38,357 nucleotides of DNA from Candidatus Woesearchaeota archaeon (GCA_016928835.1 JAFGJW010000009.1:1-38357), one strand, 5' to 3'. Numbered from the stretch's first letter, positions 16,727 through 25,665 are shown. Notes: a model not told the origin generated them from the letters alone. Program-made: numbers and translations.

Positions 16727-18298
16727 ATGTCAAAACCTCTAAAGATAGATGGAGTAACAGAAGATCCTATAATAGACTTAGTTTTGGACACAATTAAAAG
16801 AAAAAAACAGGCAATTATCTTTGTAAATACAAAAAGAAGTGCAGAATCTGTGGCTGAGAGAATTGCGCTTAAATTGAAAACTGCAACTCAGGAAGTGTTG
16901 TCAGAACAGGTCCTTAAAGCATTATCCTCCCCAACAAGACAATGTAAAAGATTATCTTATTGTGTTAGTAGAGGCGTTGCCTTTCATCATTCTGGTCTTG
17001 CCTCAAAACAGAGATCATTGGTTGAAAACAGTTTTAGAAATGGAGAGATAAGGATAATAGCTGCCACCCCGACTTTGGCAATGGGAATAGACCTTCCGGC
17101 CTTTAGGACAATAATCCGCGATTTGAAGAGATACGGCGGAAGCTGGGGGATGTCGTGGATTCCAGTGCTTGAGTACCACCAACAGGCGGGGCGGGCGGGA
17201 AGACCGAAGTTCGATAAGTATGGTGAATCAATCTGTTTAGCAAAATCCGAATCAGAAAAAGAGGAGATAGTTGAAAAATTTCTTTTGGGAGATCCTGAGC
17301 CGATTTATTCTAAACTCGCAGTCGAGCCAATATTAAGAACGCATGTACTTAGCTTAATTGCATCCGGGTTTGTAAACACAAAAAAGGAGTTATTAGAATT
17401 TTTTGAGCAGACATTCTATGGCTTTCAATACAAAGATATTGATGAGCTTGACAAGATATTGTCTAAGATCATTCGTTTGCTGGAAGAATGGGGTTTCGTG
17501 GAAAGCATAACAATAGACAATGATTTTGTGGCAGCAAATCAGATTAACGAGTTCAAGATAATGCCTACGCAAATTGGAATCCGGGTCTCGCAACTTTATC
17601 TTGACCCGTATACTGCAGATTATATAATAACCTCCCTTAAAAGGGCAATGCAAAAACAACTTATTGAGTTTTCATTTTTGTCAATGATTACAAACACCCT
17701 AGAGTTAAGGCCACTATTCAGCGCAAGGGCAAAGGAGATTGCAGATATCCAGGAAAAGCTAGCGGAATATGATTCTAATTTGATTGTGCTTGAGCCTACA
17801 ATCTATGACCCCGCATATGACAATTACATGAGTGCAATTAAAACAGCAATTGTTTTTGAAGAATGGATGGAAGAGAAAGGCGAGGATTTCCTGTATGAGA
17901 AATATGGAGTTACACCAGGAGAACTAAGAGTGAAATTAGCCCTGGCAGACTGGCTCTTATACGCAACTGAAGAGTTAGCAAGTCTCTCCGAACAAAAAGA
18001 ACAGATAAAATACATTAGGAAAACAAGATACAGATTAATGCATGGTGTTAAAGAAGAGCTTCTACCATTGACAAAATTAAGGGGCATAGGAAGAGTAAGG
18101 GCAAGAAGATTATTCAGAAATAAAATAAGAGATCTGGGTGATATTAGAAAAGCAGACATTGCGTTGCTGAGCCAGATTGTTGGCAAAGAAACCGCCTTAA
18201 AAATAAAAGAACATGTCGGAGAAAAAATTGAAAAAATACTTGATGGGAGAAGGAAAGGTCAGCTTAATTTAAGAAGATATAAGAAAAAGATTAAATAG
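16727..18298 (+). CDS. Hel308/Ski2-like helicase lacking the first RecA domain
   Basis: A 523-aa superfamily 2 helicase part. It begins at the linker before the second RecA domain: DPIIDLVLDTIKRKKQAIIFVNTKRSAESVAERI (motif IV), ATPTLAMGIDLPA (motif V) and QQAGRAGRP (motif VI). The winged-helix, ratchet and C-terminal helix-hairpin-helix parts follow, with LTKLRGIGRVRARRLF near residue 445. Walker A and DExH, normally in the ~200 residues before this point, are absent, and upstream sequence is an unrelated membrane protein gene plus a promoter. Hel308 normally unwinds lagging strands at stalled forks. This product cannot hydrolyse ATP alone; a partner half elsewhere is expected, or it has a regulatory role. 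Confidence 0.85.
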   Translation: MSKPLKIDGVTEDPIIDLVLDTIKRKKQAIIFVNTKRSAESVAERIALKLKTATQEVLSEQVLKALSSPTRQCKRLSYCVSRGVAFHHSGLASKQRSLVENSFRNGEIRIIAATPTLAMGIDLPAFRTIIRDLKRYGGSWGMSWIPVLEYHQQAGRAGRPKFDKYGESICLAKSESEKEEIVEKFLLGDPEPIYSKLAVEPILRTHVLSLIASGFVNTKKELLEFFEQTFYGFQYKDIDELDKILSKIIRLLEEWGFVESITIDNDFVAANQINEFKIMPTQIGIRVSQLYLDPYTADYIITSLKRAMQKQLIEFSFLSMITNTLELRPLFSARAKEIADIQEKLAEYDSNLIVLEPTIYDPAYDNYMSAIKTAIVFEEWMEEKGEDFLYEKYGVTPGELRVKLALADWLLYATEELASLSEQKEQIKYIRKTRYRLMHGVKEELLPLTKLRGIGRVRARRLFRNKIRDLGDIRKADIALLSQIVGKETALKIKEHVGEKIEKILDGRRKGQLNLRRYKKKIK

Positions 18299-18320
18299 TG
18301 AGTATTTTATTCTTCATAAT

Positions 18321-19019
18321 ATGCCCAGAATATCAAAAGAAGAGTGGAAAGTATATAAGAATGTGTTTGATAAATTCACAATTCACACTTTGTTTAAGCT
18401 AATTTCTCAAGGTCATTTTGATGGGCTTCATGGCCCCCATAAAATTGGCAAAGAATCTAATATCTATCTTGCTGAAAAAGATAAAAGATTTGTCATTGTT
18501 AAGATATATAGATTAGAGACCTGTAATTTTAACAAAATGTATAGTTACATTAGATCTGATCCACGATATATTGGGTTGCAAAAAAAAAGGAGAAAAATAA
18601 TTTTTGCCTGGGTTCAAAGAGAGTATAGGAATTTACTGAAAGCAAGAGAGGTTATTAATGTTCCAACCCCGTATGTCTTCCTAAATAATGTATTAGTTAT
18701 GGAGATGATTGGTGATAGTGGGCCTGCATTAATGATTAAAGACCATGTTCCGAGCAACACAAAACTCTTTTTTAACCTCACAATTGACTCCATTAGAAGA
18801 CTGTATAAGGCAGGACTAATACATGCTGATCTCTCTGAATTTAATATTTTGAATTATCATGAAAAACCTTATTTTATAGATTTTTCACAAGGCACTTCTG
18901 TTAATGATAGTTGGGCCGAGGAATTACTTAAAAGGGACATTGGTAATGTCTGTAGATTCTTTGCTAAGTGGGGAATAAAAAAAGACCCGGATAAGCTAAT
19001 AAAGGATGTTGTGGTATAA
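18321..19019 (+). CDS. rio1: RIO1-type serine protein kinase
   Basis: Archaeal Rio1 (232 aa), an atypical kinase/ATPase involved in small-subunit maturation. The ATP loop is KIGKESNIYLAEK (replacing a P-loop), the lysine is in VIVKIYRLET, and the RIO1 flexible-loop signature CNFNKMYSYIRSDPRYIG follows. The catalytic loop is LIHADLSEFNIL (HxD and N) and the metal-binding aspartate is in YFIDFSQGT. The hinge is VLVMEMIGDSG. It starts 22 nt after the helicase stop, so it may share that transcript. All catalytic residues are present. Confidence 0.93.
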   Translation: MPRISKEEWKVYKNVFDKFTIHTLFKLISQGHFDGLHGPHKIGKESNIYLAEKDKRFVIVKIYRLETCNFNKMYSYIRSDPRYIGLQKKRRKIIFAWVQREYRNLLKAREVINVPTPYVFLNNVLVMEMIGDSGPALMIKDHVPSNTKLFFNLTIDSIRRLYKAGLIHADLSEFNILNYHEKPYFIDFSQGTSVNDSWAEELLKRDIGNVCRFFAKWGIKKDPDKLIKDVVV

Positions 19020-19087
19020 TATTTTCAGATAGGGCACATTCAAGATTATCCCCCGCCAATATTTAGCTAATAGAGAAAACAAGAAAG

Positions 19088-19096
19088 TTTATAAAA
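19088..19096 (+). promoter_or_regulatory. TATA box of the 46-aa small gene
   Basis: tttataaaa sits about 26 nt before the ATG at 19120. Confidence 0.55.
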
Positions 19097-19119
19097 GACA
19101 GACAACCTAACTATGATAA

Positions 19120-19260
19120 ATGAATGAAGAAGAATATAAAACATTAAAGAAGTATGTTGATAAAATCAAAAAAGCATTTAATGATAAGGATTATTTTGAG
19201 CTAGTCAACAACCTTCATTTGTTGGAGCAATCTCTTGATTATTACAGCAGAAAAGGATAA
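19120..19260 (+). CDS. Small acidic/basic helical protein, 46 aa
   Basis: A short open frame starting MNEEEYKTLKKYVDKIKKAF and ending in YYSRKG, rich in charged residues and aromatic/leucine positions spaced as in two amphipathic helices. Support: a TATA box at the leaderless distance, a codon composition similar to the neighbours, and the following gene's TATA box beginning directly after its stop. No family recognised. It sits between rio1 and the transporter gene. Confidence is moderate because of size. Confidence 0.55.
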   Translation: MNEEEYKTLKKYVDKIKKAFNDKDYFELVNNLHLLEQSLDYYSRKG

Positions 19261-19270
19261 AAATTTAAAT
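19261..19270 (+). promoter_or_regulatory. TATA box of the EamA transporter gene
   Basis: aaatttaaat is about 26 nt before the ATG at 19292, immediately downstream of the small gene's stop codon. Confidence 0.55.
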
Positions 19271-19291
19271 GCCCTCAATTCTCAATGATAG

Positions 19292-20155
19292 ATGCAAATC
19301 TCTGTAGGGATACTCTCTGCACTTGTCGCAATGTTGTGCTGGGGGATAGCTGATTTTTTAACTTCAATCCCCTCAAGAAAAATCGGCTCATTAAAGACCC
19401 TGTTTTGGTCCAACATACTTAGTCTTATTCCTGCTGCAGTTATGCTCATAATATTTTCAGAACAGCTTAATATCTCTATTACCAATGTTTTATTATTAAC
19501 ATTTGGGGCGCTATTGCTTACGTTTGGCTCTTCCAATTTTTTGAGATCATTAGAAGTTGGCGAGATTAGTATTGTAACGCCAATCTCCGCCTCATTTTCA
19601 ATTGTTACCATAATGCTTGGAATTCTTATACTTAGGGAACGCTTATTTGTCCACCAGTTTGTAGCTGTCTTTACTATTGTCCTTGGAATAATATTGGGTT
19701 CAACGAACCTAAGAAAATTCAAGAATCTCCACACAGTCAAAGGCGTAAAAGAATCTCTTGTTGCCCTAGTTTGCTGGGGGATTTACTTCTTTATCCTTGG
19801 CCTTGTTTCAAAAACCATGGATTATATCAGTCTGTTTGTTTTCTCAGGATTAATAGCTTCTCCTTTTCAAATAGGTTATCCGCTAATAAAACAGGAAAAG
19901 CCTCGGTGGACAGACTTAAAAACTAAAAATATTTTAGTCATTCTTCTTTTTAATACTTTAATTTATACGCTTGCCTGGTCAGCTGTAACCTATGGTGTGA
20001 ACCATGAGAAGATTTCGCTAGTAACTCCCGTCAGCTCCCTCTATCCGCTGATTACAGTAATACTTGCGACAATATTCTATAAAGAGAAACTAGTTCTGAA
20101 CCAGAAAATCGGAATTTTAATTATTCTTCTTGGCCTCTTTATCATCAATTTATAA
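19292..20155 (+). CDS. EamA/DMT-superfamily transporter
   Basis: A 287-aa integral membrane protein with about ten hydrophobic spans in two repeats of five, as in the drug/metabolite transporter superfamily. The first repeat starts VGILSALVAMLCWGIADFL and the second VKESLVALVCWGIYFFILG; each ends with a conserved stretch (EVGEISIVTPISASFSIVTIMLGILILRERL and HEKISLVTPVSSLYPLITVILATIFYKEKL), where Pro and Glu/Lys-Leu are family hallmarks. Probably moves a small organic metabolite across the cytoplasmic membrane; substrate cannot be inferred from sequence or from the neighbouring genes. Confidence 0.88.
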   Translation: MQISVGILSALVAMLCWGIADFLTSIPSRKIGSLKTLFWSNILSLIPAAVMLIIFSEQLNISITNVLLLTFGALLLTFGSSNFLRSLEVGEISIVTPISASFSIVTIMLGILILRERLFVHQFVAVFTIVLGIILGSTNLRKFKNLHTVKGVKESLVALVCWGIYFFILGLVSKTMDYISLFVFSGLIASPFQIGYPLIKQEKPRWTDLKTKNILVILLFNTLIYTLAWSAVTYGVNHEKISLVTPVSSLYPLITVILATIFYKEKLVLNQKIGILIILLGLFIINL

Positions 20156-20187
20156 AAAATCCTTAACTCTCGTGTATCTCAAATCCA

Positions 20188-20200
20188 AAAGATTTATATT
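20188..20200 (+). promoter_or_regulatory. TATA box of the hydrogenase operon
   Basis: aaaagatttatatt lies about 30 nt before the ATG of the beta subunit gene and is the only strong promoter seen for the five-gene cluster. Confidence 0.65.
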
Positions 20201-20229
20201 AGCACTTTAATTTAGTAAAAGCTTGAAAA

Positions 20230-21198
20230 ATGAGTGGCTATATTCTTAAAAAAGAGGACTTTGGTAAGTTTATTGAGAGCCTAAAAGAAGAGTATGAGAT
20301 ATTTGCTCCGGTTAAAAAGAAAACCTATTTTGTTTTTGGTAAAGTAGACTCTGCGGAAGAGATTGCCTTTGAATTTATTAATACAGAATATTCCCCAACA
20401 AATCTGTTTTTCCCGAAAAAGGAGGTATTGTTTGATTATAACAATACAAAGATAAACAATAAAAAAGAAGACATAACAAGAGTTATCTTTGGGATACGCC
20501 CTTGTGATGTGCACGCGCTTATTATAATGGATACACTTTTTCTAGAAGCAAATTTTGAAGACACGTATTATAGAAAAAAGAGGGAGAACACCTTATTAAT
20601 CTCTCTGAAATGCAACTCTGCTGGAGAGAATTGCTTTTGTGAAAGCATGGGCACAGATAAACTGGAGCGAGGTTATGATCTAATGTTTTGTGAGCAAGGG
20701 GGCTCGTATGTTGTTGATATTGGTTCACAAAGGGGCCAGAAATTAATAAATGAGCTTTTCAAATCAACAGACGAAGAGTGTATAAAAGAGTTGCATTGCA
20801 ATAAAAAACTTGATATGCAAAAGGTAAACCAATTAGAGCAGTTTGCCGAACACGAAGGTTGGAAAAAAGAGTCTGAAGCGTGCCTAAGCTGTGCTGCCTG
20901 TACAATAACCTGCCCCACGTGCGGTTGTTTTGATGTTGTTGATGTGCCCAATCTTAATATGGCTGCTGGTAAGCGATTGCGAGTGAATACTTCGTGCCAG
21001 CTTAAAAATTTTTCAGAAGTTGCTGGCGGCCACGTGTTTAGAGAAACTAGAGATAAGAGATTCAAGCATAGAATCTATCATAAATTAGTTTATTTTAAAA
21101 AACAATTTGATACATTTATGTGCGTGGGCTGCGGCAGATGCATCACGAATTGCCCTGCTGGAATAGATATGGTCAGCATAATAAATTCATTAAAATGA
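20230..21198 (+). CDS. hydB: Group 3b-like [NiFe] hydrogenase beta subunit (Fe-S)
   Basis: A 322-aa iron-sulfur subunit like HydB/ShyB of archaeal sulfhydrogenases, carrying electrons between the gamma flavoprotein and the delta subunit. The N-terminal half holds FGIRPCDVHAL and SLKCNSAGENCFC. The C-terminal half has two [4Fe-4S] motifs: CLSCAACTITCPTCGC and CVGCGRCITNCPAGID. First gene of the operon; its TGA overlaps the next ATG (ATGA). Known enzymes of this class couple NADPH with H+ (or sulfur) reduction, reversibly; direction here is unknown. Confidence 0.92.
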   Translation: MSGYILKKEDFGKFIESLKEEYEIFAPVKKKTYFVFGKVDSAEEIAFEFINTEYSPTNLFFPKKEVLFDYNNTKINNKKEDITRVIFGIRPCDVHALIIMDTLFLEANFEDTYYRKKRENTLLISLKCNSAGENCFCESMGTDKLERGYDLMFCEQGGSYVVDIGSQRGQKLINELFKSTDEECIKELHCNKKLDMQKVNQLEQFAEHEGWKKESEACLSCAACTITCPTCGCFDVVDVPNLNMAAGKRLRVNTSCQLKNFSEVAGGHVFRETRDKRFKHRIYHKLVYFKKQFDTFMCVGCGRCITNCPAGIDMVSIINSLK

Positions 21199-21983
21199 AA
21201 AATCTATATGTGCCTGAGTTTGTTGAAATTGATAAAGTTGTTAAGGAGACGAAGGACATTATTACAATGGGTTTCAGACACCCAATGCGTGCCCTTCCCG
21301 GACAATTTATAGAAGTGAGTTTACTAGGAATAGGCGAAGCGCCTTTTGGAGTTGCCTCTTATAGAGAGGGGTATATTGAGTTTACAGTAAGAAATGTAGG
21401 TAATCTTACGCGTGCTTTGCAGAGCAGAAAAAAAGGGGACAAGATTGGTGTAAGGGGTCCGTTTGGAAACGGGTTTCCGATGACAGATTTTGTTAATAAC
21501 GATCTCATCATTATCGGCGGCGGAACGGGTGTCGCACCAGTTAGAAGCGTCATTATATACGCAGAAAAGCATAGAAATCAATTTGGCGAAGTTCATTTAT
21601 TTTTTGGTTTCAGAAGCCCAGAAGAATTTCTTTATAAAAAAGATCTTGAAAACTGGAAGAGGAAATTTCAATTCAATATCACAATAGATAAACCGCACAG
21701 GGGTTGGAAAGGCAACGTGGGCTTTCTTAACCAACTTGTAGAAAAGTCTCGACTAAATAATACAAGAAAAATTGTCATTATCTGCGGGCCCCCCATTATG
21801 ATTGAAGTATGCGCAGCATCTCTCCAGAAATTGGGTTTTAATAACGACCAGATTTTCGTCTCTCTAGAAAGGCTGATGCAATGCGGCCTAGGAAAATGTG
21901 GACATTGTATGATTAATGACAAATATGTATGTAGGGACGGCCCAGTATTCCGTTATGATAAAACAATTAACCTAAAAGACTAA
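21195..21983 (+). CDS. hydG: Group 3b-like [NiFe] hydrogenase gamma subunit (FAD, NAD(P)-binding)
   Basis: A 262-aa ferredoxin-NADP reductase-type subunit. An FAD-binding beta barrel comes first (MRALPGQFIEVSLLG), then the nucleotide-binding fold with IIIGGGTGVAPVRSV and VIICGPPIM, and a C-terminal [2Fe-2S] site MQCGLGKCGHCMINDKYVC. It exchanges hydride with NAD(P)H. The start at 21195 is preferred to the longer in-frame start at 21120 because the latter would read back through the conserved cysteine region of hydB and because ATGA coupling is present. Confidence 0.92.
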   Translation: MKNLYVPEFVEIDKVVKETKDIITMGFRHPMRALPGQFIEVSLLGIGEAPFGVASYREGYIEFTVRNVGNLTRALQSRKKGDKIGVRGPFGNGFPMTDFVNNDLIIIGGGTGVAPVRSVIIYAEKHRNQFGEVHLFFGFRSPEEFLYKKDLENWKRKFQFNITIDKPHRGWKGNVGFLNQLVEKSRLNNTRKIVIICGPPIMIEVCAASLQKLGFNNDQIFVSLERLMQCGLGKCGHCMINDKYVCRDGPVFRYDKTINLKD

Positions 21984-21984
21984 A

Positions 21985-22764
21985 ATGAAGCCAAGAGTCG
22001 CCATATTTGACATGACAAGTTGTGATGGGTGCCAGACCACAATATTGAATCTCGAAGAATATTTAGTAGATATAGCTAACGCTGTTGACATTGTTAATTT
22101 TAGGCTCGGCACTGAAAAGGTAAGTCCTGGCCCATATGATATTTCAATAGTTGAAGGCTCAATATCAAGACAAGAGGAAGTTAAGAAGATAAAATGGATA
22201 AGGGAAAATTCTAAGACTGTTATTGCGCTTGGTGCATGTGCGACCCACGGAGGCCCGCAGGCATTGTCAAATCGCCTTAATAAAAAGGACATTCACAAAG
22301 AGATCTATGGTAATATTGTTCCAAAACTAAACTCATTAGATGCAAAAGGAATTGATCAATATATTAAAGTAGACCACTATATCAGAGGTTGCCCCATAGA
22401 CAAGTTTGATTTTCTAAATATACTAAAGCAATTCCTTATTGGTAAGATACCAAAAGAGAATACAAATCCCGTGTGCGTTGAGTGCAGATTCAATGAGAAT
22501 GTCTGCCAGTTTATGGAACTAGGCGCTTGTCTTGGCCCATTTACATATGGTGGCTGCGGGGCAATATGTCCAACAAACAATTTGCCGTGCGATGGGTGCC
22601 GTGGAGCATTAGATGATTTAAATTTAGAAGCTGGAATCAGAATCATGAAGAAGAAAAATATTGGGGATGACAAGATAAAGGCATTGTTTAGAAAATATGT
22701 GCCATCTGACAAAAGATATGAAAAATTTGAGGAGATGCTAAAAAATGTCAATAATAAAACTTGA
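21985..22764 (+). CDS. hydD: [NiFe] hydrogenase small (delta) subunit
   Basis: A 259-aa small subunit holding the electron-relay clusters. The proximal-cluster ligands are Cys13 and Cys16 (TSCDGCQ), ALGACATHGG and IRGCPIDKFD. The distal and medial cluster cysteines are CVECRFNENVC, LGACLGPFTYGGCGAICP and LPCDGCRGAL. All sites are complete. It transfers electrons from the alpha subunit to the Fe-S/flavin module HydB-HydG. The gene overlaps the start of the alpha gene by 20 bp. A second small-subunit gene follows the alpha gene. Confidence 0.93.
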   Translation: MKPRVAIFDMTSCDGCQTTILNLEEYLVDIANAVDIVNFRLGTEKVSPGPYDISIVEGSISRQEEVKKIKWIRENSKTVIALGACATHGGPQALSNRLNKKDIHKEIYGNIVPKLNSLDAKGIDQYIKVDHYIRGCPIDKFDFLNILKQFLIGKIPKENTNPVCVECRFNENVCQFMELGACLGPFTYGGCGAICPTNNLPCDGCRGALDDLNLEAGIRIMKKKNIGDDKIKALFRKYVPSDKRYEKFEEMLKNVNNKT

Positions 22765-24025
22765 TCACATAACAAAGATAGAAGGCCACGCAAACCTCTA
22801 TGTTAAGATACAAAACGACAAGGTTAAAGAGCTAAGACTTGAGGCTGTAGAGGGGGCAAGATATTTTGAAGGCTTTTTAAAAGGGAGGAAATATGATGAA
22901 GTGCATCACATCGCATCAAGAATATGTGGTGTTTGCAGCCAGTCTCATCTGTTGTGCGCACTTAAAGCTATTGAAAATGCGCTGGGTGTCAAGGTTAGTG
23001 AGCAGACAACCAGACTGAGAAAGCTCATACTAATGGGCTCTATCCTCCAAAGCCATTTGCTGCACCTTTATTTCCTCGCGCTTCCAGATTATTTTGGATT
23101 TGAGAGTGCATTGGCAATGACCAAATCTCATAAAGATACAGTATTAAGGGGATTGAAGTTAAAAAAACTGGCAAATGATATTTGCACAATAATTGGCGGA
23201 AGAGATGTTCACTGTATTACGCCCATTATTGGGGGATTTTCAAAATTGCCAACACAAAAGGCACTAAATAAATTATTAGAAAGACTCAAAGAGTCTAGAC
23301 AGGACGTAATTAAAACTGCCAAGTTATTTATTTCATTTAAAAATCCGTCTTTTGCCAGAAAAAAAGACCTGGTATCGCTGAAATCAGACAAGGAATATGC
23401 TCTGTGGGAAGGCCACATTGCCTCTATTGATGGCATAAGTGTTCCTTTTTCAGAATATCATAAACATCTCCAGGAACAGAGTGTCAAGTATTCAAGTGCA
23501 AAATTTGTTACATTGAATAACAATTCGTTCATGGTGGGGGCCGTAGCAAGGATAAGCAACAACAAAGATAAATTGACTAAAAGTGCGAGAAACATTATAC
23601 AAAAAAATAAATTAACGTTCCCCTGCGATTCTCCATTTATGAACAATGTTGCACAAGCTATTGAATTGATGCATTTGACAGATACTTGCATAGCCCTACT
23701 AGAAGATCTTAAGTTAGTGACGGAGGATCCAGTTAAATATAATGTAAAAGCTGGTACTGGAATCGCCGCGTTAGAAGTTCCGCGGGGCACAGTCTACCAT
23801 GAATACGAGTTAAATGGGGTAGGTGAAGTTGTGAGAGCAAACATTATTTCGCCAACAACACAAAATTTGCTTTCTATTGAAGAGGATGTAAAGCAATTCC
23901 TCCCGACCATTTTGAAAAAACATAAGCAGAGAATAATTCTAGATTTAGAGAAATTAATCCGGGCATATGACCCCTGTATTAGTTGCTCTGCTCATTTTTT
24001 AGAGGTCGAACTTGACTATGTCTAA
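22745..24025 (+). CDS. hydA: [NiFe] hydrogenase large (alpha) catalytic subunit
   Basis: The 426-aa catalytic subunit. The Ni-Fe ligands are Cys61 and Cys64 in SRICGVCSQSH and Cys411 and Cys414 in DPCISCSAH. Nine residues follow His417, the tail removed by a maturation endopeptidase in this family; that protease and the Hyp proteins are not in this window. The N-terminal HITKIEGHANLYV segment is typical. It oxidises H2 or reduces protons. It is encoded between two different small subunits, delta upstream and delta-2 downstream, and overlaps both genes. Confidence 0.95.
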   Translation: MSIIKLDHITKIEGHANLYVKIQNDKVKELRLEAVEGARYFEGFLKGRKYDEVHHIASRICGVCSQSHLLCALKAIENALGVKVSEQTTRLRKLILMGSILQSHLLHLYFLALPDYFGFESALAMTKSHKDTVLRGLKLKKLANDICTIIGGRDVHCITPIIGGFSKLPTQKALNKLLERLKESRQDVIKTAKLFISFKNPSFARKKDLVSLKSDKEYALWEGHIASIDGISVPFSEYHKHLQEQSVKYSSAKFVTLNNNSFMVGAVARISNNKDKLTKSARNIIQKNKLTFPCDSPFMNNVAQAIELMHLTDTCIALLEDLKLVTEDPVKYNVKAGTGIAALEVPRGTVYHEYELNGVGEVVRANIISPTTQNLLSIEEDVKQFLPTILKKHKQRIILDLEKLIRAYDPCISCSAHFLEVELDYV

Positions 24026-24776
24026 ACCAAAAGCAGCCATATGTTCCTTGACCTCGTGTGCCGGCTGCCAATCAATGTTATTAAATGTTGAAAAAGCATT
24101 AGGCAATATCTTCTCAAAATTAGATTTTGTGTATTTTCCGCTTATAAAAAGAGAAAATGAATTAAAAAAATATGACTTCTGTTTTATAGAAGGGGCTGTT
24201 ACCAATAAAGAACAAGTTAAGCTTATAAAACACCTGAGAAAAAAATCAAGATTTGTTGTGGCCTTTGGCACATGTGCAACTTATGGCGGTATAGCATCAA
24301 TTCAAGATTTTGAGAATGAAACCCTTGCAGAAGAGGTTTATGGTTCAAAGATAAGTAGGATTTCTGATACAGTTCAAGGCATTGGAAATTATATTAACGT
24401 GGATTATTATATGCGTGGTTGTCCAGTGATAAAGGACGAACTGCTTAAAACTATTGACTTTTTTGAGCAGATGAAAATACCTCCTGATTACGAATTGCCT
24501 GTTTGCGTTGAATGCAGAAAAAAGGGGAATAGGTGTCTGCTTGCAGTTGATCATTTGCCCTGTATGGGGGCAATTACTTACGGCGGTTGTGACGCGCTTT
24601 GCACCTCTCAAGGGATACCCTGTCAGGGTTGCCGCGGACCCTTGCCGAGCGCGAATGTGGATGCAAGAGTCAAGGTTTTTGAAAAATTTGGTATGAGCAA
24701 AGAAGACATACGAAGAAGGTTCATCAAGTTTGCAGGCACTTCTAAAAAGTTTAGAAGAATTCTTAAGGAACTGTAA
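24018..24776 (+). CDS. Second [NiFe] hydrogenase small-subunit paralogue
   Basis: A 252-aa small subunit, paralogous to the delta subunit and to MvhG/VhuG-type partners. Ligands: Cys14 and Cys17 (TSCAGCQ), AFGTCATYGG, MRGCPVIKD, CVECRKKGNRC, LPCMGAITYGGCDALC and IPCQGCRGPL, so all three clusters look intact. The ATG at 24018 is chosen over an in-frame TTG at 24012. It overlaps hydA by 8 bp, so it belongs to the operon. Its 3' end overlaps the convergent hdrB by 14 bp. It may provide an alternative electron exit from the same large subunit, perhaps towards the Hdr complex encoded opposite (inference). Otherwise a redundant delta. Confidence 0.88.
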   Translation: MSKPKAAICSLTSCAGCQSMLLNVEKALGNIFSKLDFVYFPLIKRENELKKYDFCFIEGAVTNKEQVKLIKHLRKKSRFVVAFGTCATYGGIASIQDFENETLAEEVYGSKISRISDTVQGIGNYINVDYYMRGCPVIKDELLKTIDFFEQMKIPPDYELPVCVECRKKGNRCLLAVDHLPCMGAITYGGCDALCTSQGIPCQGCRGPLPSANVDARVKVFEKFGMSKEDIRRRFIKFAGTSKKFRRILKEL

Positions 24777-25665
24777 TATTTAGTTTCTCTTCAAATGCCT
24801 TATTTTTAATTCTATTAATAGAATTATAGCCTATCTCCTCTAAAGAAAAGCCGTTTGCCAATCCCAACAGCTGAATATAATGTAACACAGGTAAATCTGT
24901 TTTTAATATTAGCTGTGCTTTATTGTACTGTAAAAAGCATGTTGCACACCCGACTATAAGAGCATCTGCTCTAATATCATTTATCTTTTCTTTTACTGAT
25001 TCTAAAACAGAATCTTTGTAATCAGCAAAAACAGCAACCCCACAGCAAAGGGTTTTTGTTGAATAATCAATAACCTGGCAGCCCAAAATTGAGCTAAGTT
25101 CATCCAGTTTTTTTGGATTCTCAGCATCATCAAACTTTAACATCGCAGAAGGTCTTAAAAGGTGGCAGCCTGTGTGTGTTGATACTTTTAATGCTTCAAG
25201 GGGTTTTTTCACAAAGCCAGTCAACTTCTCTTTCGATTCATAAAATAGTTCAAGGATATGTTTAATCTTTACTGTGCCGTTGTACTGCACATTTATTTTT
25301 TCCAGTTCTTTATTGACTTTTAATAATAGTATTTTATCTTTGAGTAATTCATTTGCTGCTTTTAATGTCTGAGTACATTCACCGCATAAGGTTAATATGT
25401 CAAGCTTGCCTCTCTCTGCTATTGCCAAATTCCTGGCTGCTGCCACAAGCCACAAAAATCTGTTTCTGTCCCTAATATTGTAGTTAGGACAACAAGTAAA
25501 ATCCATATCAATTAACTCAACGCCCAAGTTAGTTACAAAATCTCTAGATAGTTTTTCAAATAAAGGCAGTCTTATGGGGATTAAACACCCGGGGAAAAAC
25601 GCGTATTTTTTCTGGTTATTATCCTCTTCTCTATTTCCTGCTTTTTGTTCATCCATTTTTAACAA
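24763..25665 (-). CDS. hdrB: Heterodisulfide reductase-like subunit B (two CCG domains)
   Basis: A 300-aa CCG protein. Motif 1: Cys27, Cys58-Cys59, Cys94, Cys97. Motif 2: Cys167, Cys207-Cys208, Cys240, Cys243. This CX(n)CCX(n)CXXC duplication is the signature of HdrB, which binds two noncubane [4Fe-4S] clusters and reduces a disulfide (CoM-S-S-CoB in methanogens). Both sites are complete. No methanogenesis genes are present, so the natural acceptor must be something else. An internal ATG (codon 4) is a possible start. Last gene of the Hdr operon, overlapping hdrC by 17 bp. Confidence 0.9.
   Translation of the reverse strand: MLKMDEQKAGNREEDNNQKKYAFFPGCLIPIRLPLFEKLSRDFVTNLGVELIDMDFTCCPNYNIRDRNRFLWLVAAARNLAIAERGKLDILTLCGECTQTLKAANELLKDKILLLKVNKELEKINVQYNGTVKIKHILELFYESKEKLTGFVKKPLEALKVSTHTGCHLLRPSAMLKFDDAENPKKLDELSSILGCQVIDYSTKTLCCGVAVFADYKDSVLESVKEKINDIRADALIVGCATCFLQYNKAQLILKTDLPVLHYIQLLGLANGFSLEEIGYNSINRIKNKAFEEKLNITVP

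Noticed and set aside
16682-16727. Remnant of the missing Hel308 N-terminal domain upstream of the half gene
   Set aside because: The 45-base gap holds only a promoter-like sequence, and the upstream gene is an unrelated membrane protein.
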